Positions 1-9,639 of a stretch of DNA of 34,984 nucleotides are shown here, in pieces; position 1 is the stretch's first letter, and the number at the start of each line of letters is the position of its first letter. The notes beneath the pieces were generated by a model. That model saw only the letters and a list, made by a program, of their open reading frames with translations. It was not told the origin of the DNA and made no database searches. Both the position numbers and the translations under genes were made by a program. The DNA comes from Amphimedon queenslandica (lineage: Eukaryota; Porifera; Demospongiae; Haplosclerida; Niphatidae): positions 60,722 to 95,705 of the forward strand of contig NW_003546300.1 of assembly GCF_000090795.2 (NCBI RefSeq), written 5' to 3'.

Positions 1-269
1 TCATTGAATTGATGTCTGGCGATTCTGCTGGAGTTTTCCACCACTTGATGTTATTCCTTTCTAACCATTCTTCACTCTACGTGAAGCATGCTTCGGGTCA
101 TTGTCTTGCATGAAACGAATATCTCTATTATCATTAATGAAAGGGAGTCAACCAGCTTCAAAGACCCCAATTAATCCTACTCCATTCATTAGCCTATCAA
201 AATCACAATCTTTGTTTTTCCACGACAAGAGATGCCTGCCCAGACATGAACTTTACAAGGGTGTTTGCT

Positions 270-317
270 CTGCAATAATAATGAATAATGACATATATGT
301 ACATGCATAATAATTAC
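270..317 (-). other. predicted 48-nt intron in the Tc1-like transposase
   Basis: A GTAATT donor follows the AKPKP coding stretch and a TTATTGCAG acceptor precedes SKHPCKVHVW on the minus strand. The protein on both sides is recognisable Tc1-like sequence. The frame is off by one across the join, so either an indel has occurred nearby or the exact splice site differs. Confidence 0.5.
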
Positions 318-687
318 CTTGGTTTTGGTTTTGCTGGTGCACCTTTCTAACAGCAGCAAAATCTTTCATGACTCTTAAGTTGAATACTGGACTCGTCTGT
401 CCACAAGACATCTTCAAATTGATTATCATTGTACTCCTCTAGATGGTCCATTGCCCACTGAAGGCGTTTAGTCTTGTTTGTGTCTCTGATAATTTGGCAA
501 TAGGCACTTCCTTGAAAAGTCCATCCCAATGTTTCACGTGATTTCAGAATTGTTTTAAGTGATAGTGGCTCTCCTTTATCAACAAGTGTCTTTTGACACT
601 GAACTGCTGTAGTCTCATCTTTTTTTTGCATTTGCTCCTTAAGGATCTGTAACATAGCTCTAGTAATCTTGGTGGGACGGCCAGAAC

Positions 688-816
688 CTATGTTTAATGT
701 ATATGTATTATAATTATAATAACAATTACTTGCATGATGCATACTGAGAAATACTCAGTTATGGGATATGAAATTAAGAAGGCAATGCATGCATGCATTT
801 TTCAAATTATACTAAC
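688..816 (-). other. predicted 129-nt intron in the Tc1-like transposase
   Basis: On the minus strand a GTTAGT donor follows the RRP-G codons and an ACATAG acceptor precedes the rest of SGRP. Removing positions 816-688 joins the two conserved halves in frame (phase 1). Tc1/mariner transposases are usually intronless, so this is unusual, but the exact in-frame join supports a real intron. Confidence 0.7.
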
Positions 817-1034
817 CAGGGCGGCGTAGTATAGAGCCTGTTTCTTTGTATTTTTTTTAAAGTCGACATACACCACAGACTTTAACATCTAATCCTTCTT
901 CTTTCAACAGCTGCACTATTGTAGTTGATTTATAACCTTGGGCTGTAGAGAAAAATCAGTTCTTGTAATCCTTTAAACTGTAGCGTACTAGACAATTGTA
1001 TTATCCTTTGCTGTTTATAAGTAGAGTAGACCAT

Positions 1035-1635
1035 TTTCATAAGACTCACAGATATAATCAAAAGTGACACGACAAAACAGTAGAGTAGAGTACCGGGGTA
1101 TACTTGCGTAGTTGCTACGAATGACAGAACAGCATCACGAGTGTACTTTCACTGGACGGGCACATGCGGAGGGGAGTGAAGTGGCACCGTAGTTTCCAAG
1201 CTGCTGGTTCATGCATAGCCTTGCTACCTCAGACGTTCTACTGTAGTACCGAGCAAGTTCGGTGTGCTGCTTAGCCTTTTTTTTGCACTATACTGTATGT
1301 ATGAAAATCTTTTTGCATTGAATCTCACAAAACAAAGAGTAAATTTTTGAAACTTTCAGGAATGTTTTTCCAAACTTCCTAAAGTAGAATAGAATGTTCA
1401 AAAAGCTTCGGTTTTCATTATAAATAGACAAAGATATGTGTGCCTATCACTTACAGTTTTTTAGCTGTAGATCTTTTTCGGAACTTGCATTAGTCCTGTT
1501 ACTGTTGTTTCATACTCAGAGCAAGTGTGTCTTGATGCCCTGTAAGTTTCACAAGGAAACTGTCAGCAATTTTTTCATAACGAGCTTGCAAGCAAAGGTA
1601 GATTGTATTTTGCTTCATTGGACCCCGCTCATTGA
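1035..1635. other. no gene recognised
   Basis: The stretch upstream of the Tc1-like N-terminus should contain that element's 5' end, but I cannot place an inverted repeat. The 68-codon ORF at 1436-1642 has no recognisable features. GTAGAGTA motifs recur around 1020-1090. Confidence 0.5.
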
Positions 1636-1765
1636 TATATGACCATAATTGACAAAAGGTACCTTATGGCGAATAAGAAAATTTGTCTTCATTGCCTAAA
1701 AAATCTAACTTTCTGAGCTCTATTTATTATGAAATGACCCCAGAGGATCCACAAAGTTACTTTAT
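1636..1765. mobile_element. half copy of a TA-flanked MITE (same family as 22247-22490)
   Basis: From TA at 1636 the sequence atgaccataattgacaaaa follows, then ggtaccttatggcg, an AACTTTCTGAGCTC segment and a GAGGATCC-CAAAGTTA segment. This matches the reverse complement of the right half of the full element at 22247-22490. The other half and its inverted repeat are missing, so the copy is truncated. Confidence 0.75.
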
Positions 1766-2266
1766 GACCAAGCTAGCCATCTATCATTTGACAGTTATAG
1801 ATTCATAGAGCTCTGGTTCTTAAGCATCATGTAGCTATACCTATAAGTCACAATAAATAGCTCCAAGCCAGAGTAGTCAGTGACCAAAGTTACTGGTAAC
1901 TCCACTTTCTTTCTTACATATTAATATCCTCATACTTTGCCACATATGCTAGAGTAAAAGGTCTTCAGGAACCATTAGAGGTGGAGAGAGTGGTGGACCT
2001 AAGGGAGGAAAGGAAAGTGAAAGACTTCTTTCAGGCTGGTTGTGGGTGATTGGACAGCTGCTGAAAAACCAGCTTACTTGAGAGCAATCAGAACCAGCTT
2101 GTTGGAGCTGTCTTCCCATGAGTTAGACATGGTATAGATGTGGCAAAAACTAGCTGAAACGTTTTGTGGTGAGTGTATCAGTAGCAACAAGAAAACAATG
2201 ACTAGAGAGAGCTTTACAATGTATAGTCATTGAGGAATGAAGGTTAGTCACATTTATAAAATTAAA
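1766..2266. other. no gene recognised
   Basis: Purine-rich and AT-rich DNA without an ORF or repeat that I can name. Confidence 0.5.
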
Positions 2267-2529
2267 TACCATATTTCCTTAAATAAAAGCCCGGGCGTCT
2301 ATTTCCTAAAATAGTACTTGGATCTCGAAAAAATATATAAAAAATAAAAAAAACTTCAGCCCAGAGTGGGATTCAAACCGATAACCTCATGCTTTTGACT
2401 TCTGGAACTTCAGGCATTATCCACTAGACTACTGAGTCACTCCTAGGCTTGTGTTGCGTATTTACAGTTTAATTGTATTGCTACCCTGGCGTTTATTCAA
2501 ATGTGGCTTCTATTTAAGGATTTACGGTA
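2267..2529. mobile_element. non-autonomous inverted-repeat element with a tRNA-like core
   Basis: The left end taccatatttccttaaataa and the reverse complement of the right end (taccgtaaatccttaaatag, ending at 2529) match at about 21 of 25 positions, including AAGCC further in. The outer bases fit a TA target site. The interior has no ORF but carries the tRNA-like module at 2358-2444 and an A-rich tract. This looks like a MITE that includes a tRNA-derived (SINE-like) insert. Confidence 0.65.
2358..2444 (-). other. tRNA-derived Pol III promoter module (SINE head or tRNA relic)
   Basis: On the minus strand TAGTCTAGTGG (2431-2421) fits the tRNA A-box consensus TRGCNNARYGG at 10 of 11 positions. 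GGTTTGAATCC (2379-2369) fits the B box GGTTCGANNCC with one change. Spacing is as in a tRNA with an enlarged central part. A run of eight T (Pol III terminator type) follows downstream, near 2353-2346. I could not draw a good acceptor stem, so I do not call a functional tRNA. Confidence 0.6.
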
Positions 2530-3064
2530 AAATGAAATGATACTGCGTAGGTGTGTAAAAACACTTTCATGTTTATTTATGGTATTGGGGAGAAGAGGTT
2601 AAAGAATGTTAGGAAGTCCTTTTTAGAGAATAGGTTGACATCTAGGTATGGCATACATACATTGTAGTTAAATTTACATTATTAATTAATTTTTAGAGTA
2701 CATGGGAACACTAGGAAAACACCCAGGAATGCACTTTCTGCTGATCACAAGAGATTGTGAAGTTTATAAAGAACTATGCAGAAGTGCATGCTATAATGCT
2801 ACCTTTGTGTAATCCCGGTGTTAAAGAGTATGGCAAAACCCATCTACAACGATCCAGTAAAACAACGATGGAGGTGTACAAAGAGTATGTGAGAGCAGTA
2901 ACAGGAGATAACGTATGCACTGACAGTTGTTTCCTCTCATACTGGAGAAAGCATGGTCCTGACACTTGTGTCATGAAGGCCATGTCGACCTATGTTGGGT
3001 TTGCCAACAGAACAGTACAGACATTGTGAGGAGTACTAACCTACCCATAGAGAGACAGACTACT

Positions 3065-3115
3065 GTAAGGAAATGTATTATAAAAATTATATGTAACAAT
3101 AACAATAATTATTAG
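3065..3115 (+). other. predicted 51-nt intron
   Basis: A strong GTAAGG donor and a TTATTAG acceptor join ERQTT to ALQDATKH in phase 0. Confidence 0.65.
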
Positions 3116-3304
3116 GCCTTACAAGATGCAACTAAACACATCGACCAAGTGAGGAAAGGGAGAGTGTACTACAGATCAGTTCTAAAAGAAGCTGCCACTG
3201 GACTGTTTACAGACCCAGTCACAGGACTTTATAGTCCACCATTGAGCAAACCATTGGCAAAGTTGGACGTCATGGCTCACTATAGTTTTGACTATGCTCA
3301 GCAG

Positions 3305-3357
3305 GTTGCAAATAACATACTACATGTACATTGTGTATTATTATCACTTATCTTTAG
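3305..3357 (+). other. predicted 53-nt intron
   Basis: The CAG|GTTGCA donor and CTTTAG|GTC acceptor join FDYAQQ to VHFLSNPLQPG in phase 0, restoring a continuous conserved reading frame. Confidence 0.75.
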
Positions 3358-3639
3358 GTCCACTTTCTATCGAATCCCTTACAACCAGGCCGAACATACT
3401 TCCTCACTCCACATAAGTGTGGGATATTCGGGGTCTACTGTGAGGTGATTCCCCAGCAAGTCAACTATGTGGTTGATGACGCTTACCTGACTGGGACGGG
3501 AGCCAATACTGTAATTAGCATGGTCCATTACTACCTGAAGCATTGTGGTGTCCACTCTGCAATTGTTCACTTCAATGGGGACAACTATGCTGTGCAGAAT
3601 AACGATAATGCTATGATTTTTGGTAAATAAAACAACAAA

Positions 3640-4347
3640 CATTAGAATACAAACATTAAAAAGAAAAATTACCCACATACAGTACAAGATAATAAAAAGT
3701 TCGCATTCCACTTCCCTTGAACGGTGTCCCACATTTCCATATTTATTCAGTGTAATGTGGGTAACGTTCCGTTGTTACTGAATCGATGTTGTTAAAGTCG
3801 TCTCAAGTCTCAGCTGTTGTACAGGCGTTTTTGCCCATTTGACCTTGATTCTAAGCAAAGAATGGTCCAGAAGGTTTGTATTTGACAGTTAGCAGACAGG
3901 TAAATAATGTACTTTTACTCTAAGCAAAGATGGAGTAAGCTGTAAGACTAACAGTCTATTTTACCTGATTATAATGACACTACATCTTTCTACTTTTGGT
4001 TATGAAGATGAACTATGATCGTTTAAGGGCTGCATGTCTAAGCTGTGATGTACATTATATACATAATATAAATATTTGCTATTTTGTTTTCATAGATAAA
4101 TAATAATAAACTCAAAAACATGGGTGCATAGCAATGCTCCCGTTGCTATGCAACAATAAACAACAGCAGCCTGTGGACTATAGTTGCAAGCGAGACAATG
4201 ACATATAGGCAGCAACTGAAGGAAGTTTTTGATACTGGTAAGGAATCCTATTGCCCGCCCTGTTTTAAGCATACTGTAAGTAGCAAAATGGTCTCTTATC
4301 TATTGGCCTGATGACAATTTCACTATTGTGGAAACAAAAAAAAGTGC
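3640..4347. other. no gene recognised
   Basis: I see AT-rich DNA only. A 60-codon minus-strand ORF at 4090-4272 has no recognisable features. Confidence 0.5.
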
Positions 4348-4744
4348 TACTGTGGAACCTCCAAATAAAGGACACTTTTGGAACAACAGCTTTGTCCTTT
4401 CTACAGAGGTTGTCCTCTGGTGGGGGGTTACAAGCGATTTATATTTTTATCCATATTTAAAGCTTTAATTGATTAAATATGAATGTTTTGAAACAATTGT
4501 GTATCTCTTCTCTTAGTTATATAGTAACACAAAACGTAACAGTTATATAATAAGTGTCACTTTTGAAAATGTGTTGATAGTGGTTTAATTGAACTGTAGC
4601 ATGGCATTGACACTGATGGAATCAACTACAGATCCTAGTTGGTTAATTGCATCTGTTGTATGTTCTCTTTCTTTTAAAGTGTGAATCGTCTTTTACAACT
4701 TCAATGGCTTCTTTGAATGATGATATGCATGGAACAATAAAGTC

Positions 4745-6164
4745 TTACTGAACATCATCCTCAATCTTGTCATCACTCTGTTCCTCATCGTGCTGTTCAC
4801 TATTGTTAGGTAAGTCATCAATGAATATACTTTCCCAATTTATATCGTCCATTTCAGCACATAAAGGATGATCATCGTCACCATTAGCAAACTTATTAGA
4901 GGCACAAACATCACTTTCTGTCTTCTCAATCATGTGAACCAGTTCCACAAGTTCATTAGCTTTGGAAAATGGATCAACTGTATGAAGACATACTACATCA
5001 AGGTCTGCAGTAAGAATACCTGCTTTGCGAAAACACTTTTCAATTGTACTTGCAGTAAGTAGTGACCAAGCTTGTCCTACCCATCTAATTGCTGTGAATA
5101 AATATACTGACATCACATCAGAAGCCTTTTCTGCTTCATCTATTTTGGAGATAGCATATTGAAGAAATGATTTTCAATAATGAATTTTAAAGTTCTCTAT
5201 TAACGCTAAGTCTAAGGGTTGCAATGTAGAAGTAGTATTTGGGGGCAAAAAAGAAATCTTGATGTTGGAGTATTTATATTGTAGTGACTCTGGATGACAA
5301 CCTGCATTGTCCATGAATAACAAAATGTTATGTTTCTTGCTGACCATTTGCCTGTTTAGCTTTGTGAGAATAAAGTCTAATATATCGCCTGTCATTCAAG
5401 CTTTTTCTAGGTTAAAGTAAGTAACAGGAAACAGTAATTTATCTACTTGGCGAAAGCATTGAAGGTTAGCAGATTTCCATATCATGATTGGTTTTTCCTT
5501 CTTTCCAGTTGCAGTCACAATAAGGCAATTGTCATTGGTTGTTTCATTTTTTCCTCTTTACATTGCTTAGACTTTTGACCATAGCTTTTCAGGCAATGAC
5601 CGCCAAAACAATCCTGTTCTATCAATAGTCCAGATGTCATCTTTTTCATACCCTTATATATATTCTGGTAAACGCTCCTTCCATGATTCTACTGTCATAC
5701 CTTCAACATCACCTGACTCTCCATTAACTTTGACCATTACATTACAACGTTTGTTCCATATATCAAGCCATCCAATTAATCCTTTAAAAATCGGGTTTTT
5801 TTAACTTGATAGCTTCGCTTTTTCAGTAAGTTGCGGACCAACTGGATGAATATTATTTGAACAGGCCATGCAGAACGATTTGTAAAGTGCTTCATTGACC
5901 TCTGCATATTCAGAGTTACAAGATTTTCCAGTCATATGCCTGGTACAAGAAGCATTGCTATTGAACAGTGCGAAAAAATCAGTGCTTGATTATGTAAGAT
6001 ATTAGTGTTTCTCCACATTCAAACTTTTCTCCAAGAGCTCTGATGGATGTCGATGGATTCTGATCATGAAACTGGATAACCTCTACTTTCTTTAGTGTAA
6101 GACAGTTTTTCCTTTTAGGTTTTGCCGGTGGTGTACAAGCTGACATTTTGACAAAGACAATCAT
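4745..6164 (-). pseudogene. pogo/Tigger-like transposase
   Basis: The N-terminus (6146-5979) has a CENP-B/pogo helix-turn-helix: LTLKKVEVIQFHDQNPSTSI then LGEKFECGETLISYIIKH. The start is most likely MSACTPP at 6146, with an upstream in-frame Met at 6164. The DDE core follows: DIWTIDRTGLFWRSLPEKLW near 5637-5580, where the family has DETG, so the residue after the first Asp is changed. Next comes [10 protein letters not shown] near 5317-5288, and then [20 protein letters not shown] near 5250-5190. The C-terminus (5116-4745) has AIRWVGQAW, TIEKCFRKAGI and an acidic tail ending in DDVQ. In the family it cuts and pastes the element at TA. Several frame changes and a stop just before MTGDIL (near 5396), where a Trp is expected, inactivate it. 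Overall length, about 470 codons, fits the family. Confidence 0.88.
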
Positions 6165-6230
6165 GTGTAGTAACGTGAGAAGAACTTTGAACTTGATTTA
6201 GTGAAAAAAAAATTCAGCTCCAGCAACTCA

Positions 6231-6575
6231 ATGGTGACTCATGGCCTGGCTCAAGAGTTTCGATCTGAGTCGTATATCAGAGGCTATTATGCTTACATGA
6301 ATGTGTAGACCCCATAATTGGATGAGGAGCTTGTACTTAAGAGAGAGCCAACAAATTGTATAGACACTAATGCAGTTGCTGTTACAAAAGAAGAACTCGT
6401 TAGTCATGTACCATTTAACTTAGTGCCATGTATATCAGCTTTTCGTGAACGTGAAATGAACAGTGGATTTGAGAAAGTTATTGCTCATAAAGTTCATAGA
6501 GGAGATGGTTTTGGTCTAGAAATACCATGTCAATACATCTTATATGGACCTAAACTATATATTAGAAAGTTATAA
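6231..6575 (+). pseudogene. HIRAN-like domain ORF inside the pogo-like element
   Basis: From ATG at 6231 one frame reads MVTHGLAQEF, then SYIRGYYAYMNV, LVLKREPTNCIDTNAVAV, VSHVPFNL and ends GLEIPCQYILYGPKLYIRKL with TAA at 6573-6575. The RGYxAY, KREPxNxxDxNAVAV and HVP order resembles the HIRAN domain, a small DNA-end-binding fold found in some helicases. That is a family-level resemblance by eye. Two in-frame stops (TAG at 6306, TAA at 6315) lie where the family has WTP and following residues, so the copy is broken. It starts about 70-85 bp from the divergent transposase start, and both ORFs lie between the element's ends. It could be captured host sequence, a second transposon gene, or an older resident interrupted by insertion. 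Confidence 0.6.
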
Positions 6576-6729
6576 GAGCTTATTGCATCACTTACATACA
6601 AAGGTATGATCTAAAAGACACTATGTAAGGACTTCTGACATCTAGACTGTAATAATGTGTACAATTATTTACATGTATGTCCGTTTTAGTATAAAAAATT
6701 AATAAAAAAAAAGCTTTTCAACTGGGTGT

Positions 6730-6941
6730 GGTTTCCTGTTTGTCCGTTTACGGAGGTAATTTTATACGGATTTGCTTGTTTGGTTTGGTGCAATGTGTCC
6801 GCTGTCCAGAAATTGAAAGTGTCCGTTCGTGGGAGGTTTCTTGAGCACCGTGTTAATAAGGTTTTCATTCCATTGCAAGGTAGGTGTCCTCTCTAAAGGA
6901 GTTGTCAGCTCAAGGGTGTGTCCGTTTGGGAGGTTCCACTG
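6730..6941. repeat. subterminal repeat zone of the pogo-like element
   Basis: Short motifs gtccgttt, gtgtccgct, gtgtccgttc, gtgtcctct and gtgtccgttt recur at intervals before the right end. The left subterminal zone (4370-4430) holds the related aaggacac, tgtcctttct and ttgtcctct. Such arrays commonly serve as extra transposase binding sites; that role is inference. Confidence 0.5.
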
Positions 6942-6943
6942 TA

Positions 6944-8039
6944 GTTGCATCTGGTTGTATTAGTGCAGGTGGTCCAGATACTCCCTGTACTTTGAAAGCT
7001 GTTAATGAAGTTTACAGTGGTATAATGAAAGGGTCAGGTAATTTTGAGTAACCTTATGCTTATTGCTGGTACCTGATTCTATGCTGAAATTGAAGAGCTT
7101 GAGCACAGACTGGAACTGTCCGCTTAATTAAGAGAAGAAACTGGTAAGACAGCAAAGTTTAATGATACATTTTATGAATCATTATGTATTTATGATAGTA
7201 TTACCTGAAGAATCAAGAAAAAAAACTGGTAAGACATCACTGTATATATAAAGGTTTCATATTCTTTATCATCGTATTACTAAAGAAGCAAAAGCAGAAA
7301 CTTGTATGAAACAGCCTAAACGTACAAAGGCTCTAAATAAAAGTACAATAAAGAAAATTAATAAAGGTATTGTGATGCAGTATTTTATAGTATGGTGACC
7401 CACAGTCTCACTAAGATGCACACACAAACATATAGGGAGTATAATAAGTGTAACTTCACCACCTATAGGAGCACATTCCCCGTCCCTCTTATCATCAGCA
7501 GCATCTACGACAGCATTCAAAGCCATCTTTACCAAAATCATCCATTATGCTATCTCCAATATGTGATTCAACACCATCATTTATAACTTTTTTGCCATCA
7601 TTGTAACCATTATCTTAGCATTTTCGTTTCTATCACAATCACCAGCATTACGATCACTGCCATTATGGTCACCACAATTTCAAATTCTGTTGTTTATTTA
7701 TGTTAATAACAAAAGTTTTAAAATACTTTTCTGCTTTCTGAGTAAAAGTTAACATGTACTATAAAGCTTAGCATTAGAACAGGTACTTCAAGTGTCCCTT
7801 TGTTTCATTTCAAAATATACTTATCATGTATGCTTGTACACTTCTGATAAAAGCAACTACACTTGCAGCTATTTTATTTAAGGAAAGATTTGACCATGGG
7901 ATGATGTAAATATTTCTAACCCCGACCGTGAAAGGGTTAAATCTCCATTGCTCTAACATGCTTCACTAATGGACGCAAAACTTGTAAACACATGGCATGC
8001 AGTTGACAACCCAAAAGGTATGACAGTAAAAACAGTATT
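6944..8039. other. mostly unassigned; one short coding-like block
   Basis: Right after the pogo-like end, 6944-7053 is open on the plus strand (…GGPDTPCTLKAVNEVYSG…) and runs to a possible GTAATT donor. I do not recognise it. The rest to 8039 is AT-rich. ORFs at 7269-7586 overlap on both strands and lack protein-like character. Confidence 0.35.
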
Positions 8040-9415
8040 TCACTTGCCATGCAAAACCCAAATAAGTCTGAAAATTGGATGAATGTTTATGTGGTGGTAT
8101 CCTGATTTCTGGTCAAAAGTAAACATAGAAGCTTCTTTCTCAAAATATTTCAGAGTAGTTCTAAAATCTTTGTATTTAAATATACACTTCCATAAATACA
8201 TATTTAGGTATGTAAGACTAATAACCAGTCTTTTCTTACCCGGAGAAATTTTAACAACAACTAATAGACAACAAATGTGGGGGAACTCGTCAACTTGGCT
8301 AGCACAACCCTTCCTCACTAGCTCATACACTGCTATACAGACAAATTCATTATTCATACGGGCAGAGAAACGATTTGGGGCAAATTAACTGGGGAAAACA
8401 TTTTGAGGGGTAGCTCATACCCATGATCAATAATGTCTAACACATTCTCAGATGAACACAACACCTCATGCCAAAACTGACTATGCCTACTCAAACTGCC
8501 CTTTACACAATACCCATTGTCCATTTTATCATTCGACTCCCAATATCTATGACATACAATCTCCTCACTGTGTTGACACTCGTCACGATACTTACCACGC
8601 CCTTGAAACTCATCACTTTTTTCACAACTACTACTGTGAGGATACTGTGAAGCAATTTTTTGACAACTGCTCTGTAGATAGCCCATCCAACCATGCAGAA
8701 ACCATTACCTACAGGCTTATGTCTGATGCCAACGAGGCAAAAGACTGGAACGGTGCAGGTACACTACTTCTGCTTTGCCACCATTGTCGCCCCAAATGGA
8801 CTTGTTGCGGACCTATATAAGAGGACCTTATGGCAAAGCTTGAGGGTTAGGCCTAAGAGCAACTTTTTTTTAGCCACTATGGCTGCTGCTCTCTTTTCTG
8901 CAGCTTTCTCAGCCTTGGCTATCCTCTTCTCGTTGTCCATATTGTCAGCGAGTTCATCTGATTCTTATTCCTTTACTACTTTCCAACTATAATTGGAGCG
9001 ATCAGCTAAATTTATAACTTTCTTACGTTGGGCAAATGAGTGAGGTACCTTTCTCAAGGTTTTTTTTAGCTTAGCCATAGATTCTGTGACTTCCTGAGGA
9101 GGGTCAAGTATAATAGCAGGAATAGCTTGGGTAACTTCTTGAGTTTGCTGAACAGAATTTGTTAATTTGTCTTCTATTCTTTCGTTGAAGACAAACTGGT
9201 GTCCGTTACCCTTGCTCTTAAAAGCAATCGAGGATCTATCTAGCTTGGGCTTCTTGGCCGCCAGATCTGCTACCTCTTCGAAAAGCTTGGATGTCCTTGC
9301 AATGCTCTGCTCTGCTCATTCTGAGTGTTGGATGTCTCGACGGCTTGCAGTTCTTGAGTTGATCCTTGAGAGTAGCCTCTCAAACAGCTCCTCCAGCGGC
9401 TTCTCCACTGGCCAT
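8040..9415 (-). pseudogene. DIRS-like retrotransposon fragment (gag-like region and start of reverse transcriptase)
   Basis: On the minus strand a gag-like frame runs from MASGEAAGGAV (9415) through SKGNGHQFVFNERIEDKL, ADRSNYSWKVVKE, SDELADNMDNEKRIAKAEKA and AAEKRAA (to about 8860). It has only two or three stops or frame changes. Further on, FWHEVLCSSENVLDIIDHGY (near 8480-8420) and then ELVRKGCASQ, KKRLVISLTYLNMYL and FTFDQKSGYHHINIHP (8320-8070) form the fingers and first catalytic Asp region of a DIRS-type reverse transcriptase. LTFDLKSGYHH-like text is characteristic of DIRS/Ngaro elements. The sequence ends at the first RT block: the YxDD motif, RNase H and tyrosine recombinase are absent, so this is a truncated, decayed copy. 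The zinc-knuckle region expected between gag and RT is not recognisable. Confidence 0.75.
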
Positions 9416-9639
9416 AAAAATTGAAGAGATACACACGACACCAGTATGAAGGTAGAGAGAGATAGATAAATGATGGCTGCCTCCACAGGTTACGACACGC
9501 CATTGACTGATGATTGAATATAAAATTACACTATTTATACTACTTATATACCCCACCTCAAAGGCGGTCTTTACAATTATCATGGGAGCTTATTTTCTGC
9601 ATAATTCATTTCATTCAAACGTCAAAAAATACACATTGT

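Larger units (their letters stand above)
1..1034 (-). pseudogene. Tc1/mariner-like transposase, decayed, intron-containing, cut by window edge
   Basis: The minus strand from about 1034 reads a Tc1/mariner transposase. The N-terminus starts MVYSTYKQQR. A helix-turn-helix segment (IVQLLKEEGLDV, near 920-880) follows, then RRPG / SGRPTKIT across an intron. The catalytic core has a first Asp in LWTDESSIQL (near 385-360) and a second in MQDNDPKHAS (near 118-90), then WWKTPAESPD running off the left edge, so the final acidic residue is not in the window. Damage visible: an in-frame stop after RFCCC (near 346), a one-base frame change before WLERNN (near 72), and loss of continuity between the first exon and the HTH exon. 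In this family the enzyme cuts and pastes its own element at TA sites. I could not find the element's outer inverted repeat upstream of 1034. The family call is secure; activity is ruled out for this copy. Confidence 0.88.
2697..3630 (+). pseudogene. three-exon relic of a multicopy transposase-like family (unnamed)
   Basis: Exon 1 (2697-3064) reads VHGNTRKTPRNALSADHKRL then KFIKNYAEVHAIMLPL. Exon 2 (3116-3304) reads from ALQDATKHIDQVRKGR to HYSFDYAQQ. Exon 3 (3358-3630) reads VHFLSNPLQPG, KCGIFGVYCE, GANTVISMVHYY, then IVHFNGDNYAVQNN. This order matches a large family of uncharacterised proteins I know from cnidarian and sponge genomes. In those the last motif is H-x-DNCxGQNKNN, probably an acidic site of an RNase H-like fold; that role is inference. 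Frame changes occur near 2756 and near 3028. The C-terminal third expected after the DN motif is not found; the frame stops just after a possible GTAAAT donor at about 3625. The start upstream of 2697 was not identified; an acceptor TTTTTAG precedes it. Not functional. Confidence 0.65.
4350..6941 (-). mobile_element. pogo/Tigger-like DNA transposon (decayed)
   Basis: The left end after TA (4348-4349) reads ctgtggaacctccaaataaa. The reverse complement of the right end before TA (6942-6943) reads cagtggaacctcccaaacgg. Ends of the form CAGTGGAACCTC with a TA target duplication are typical of pogo/Tigger elements. Both subterminal zones also carry repeated tgtcc-type motifs. The interior holds a recognisable pogo-type transposase on the minus strand and a divergent HIRAN-like ORF. 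An alternative is that the right end belongs to a second, small related element next to the first; the terminal match and the TA on both sides favour a single 2.6-kb unit. Confidence 0.7.

Noticed and set aside
101-310. 69-codon plus-strand ORF
   Set aside because: It is the antisense of the Tc1-like transposase C-terminal region, which reads recognisable motifs on the minus strand.
2358-2444. Functional tRNA gene on the minus strand
   Set aside because: A and B boxes fit, but I could not form a good acceptor stem and the central part is too long. Kept only as a tRNA-derived module.
7561-7700. Asp/Asn/Gly-rich coding block on the minus strand
   Set aside because: The periodic atcac/accat text gives an open but low-complexity reading with no start, splice sites or homology that I can see.
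8452-8992. Plus-strand ORFs of 99-122 codons
   Set aside because: They are shadows of the DIRS-like gag and RT region on the opposite strand.
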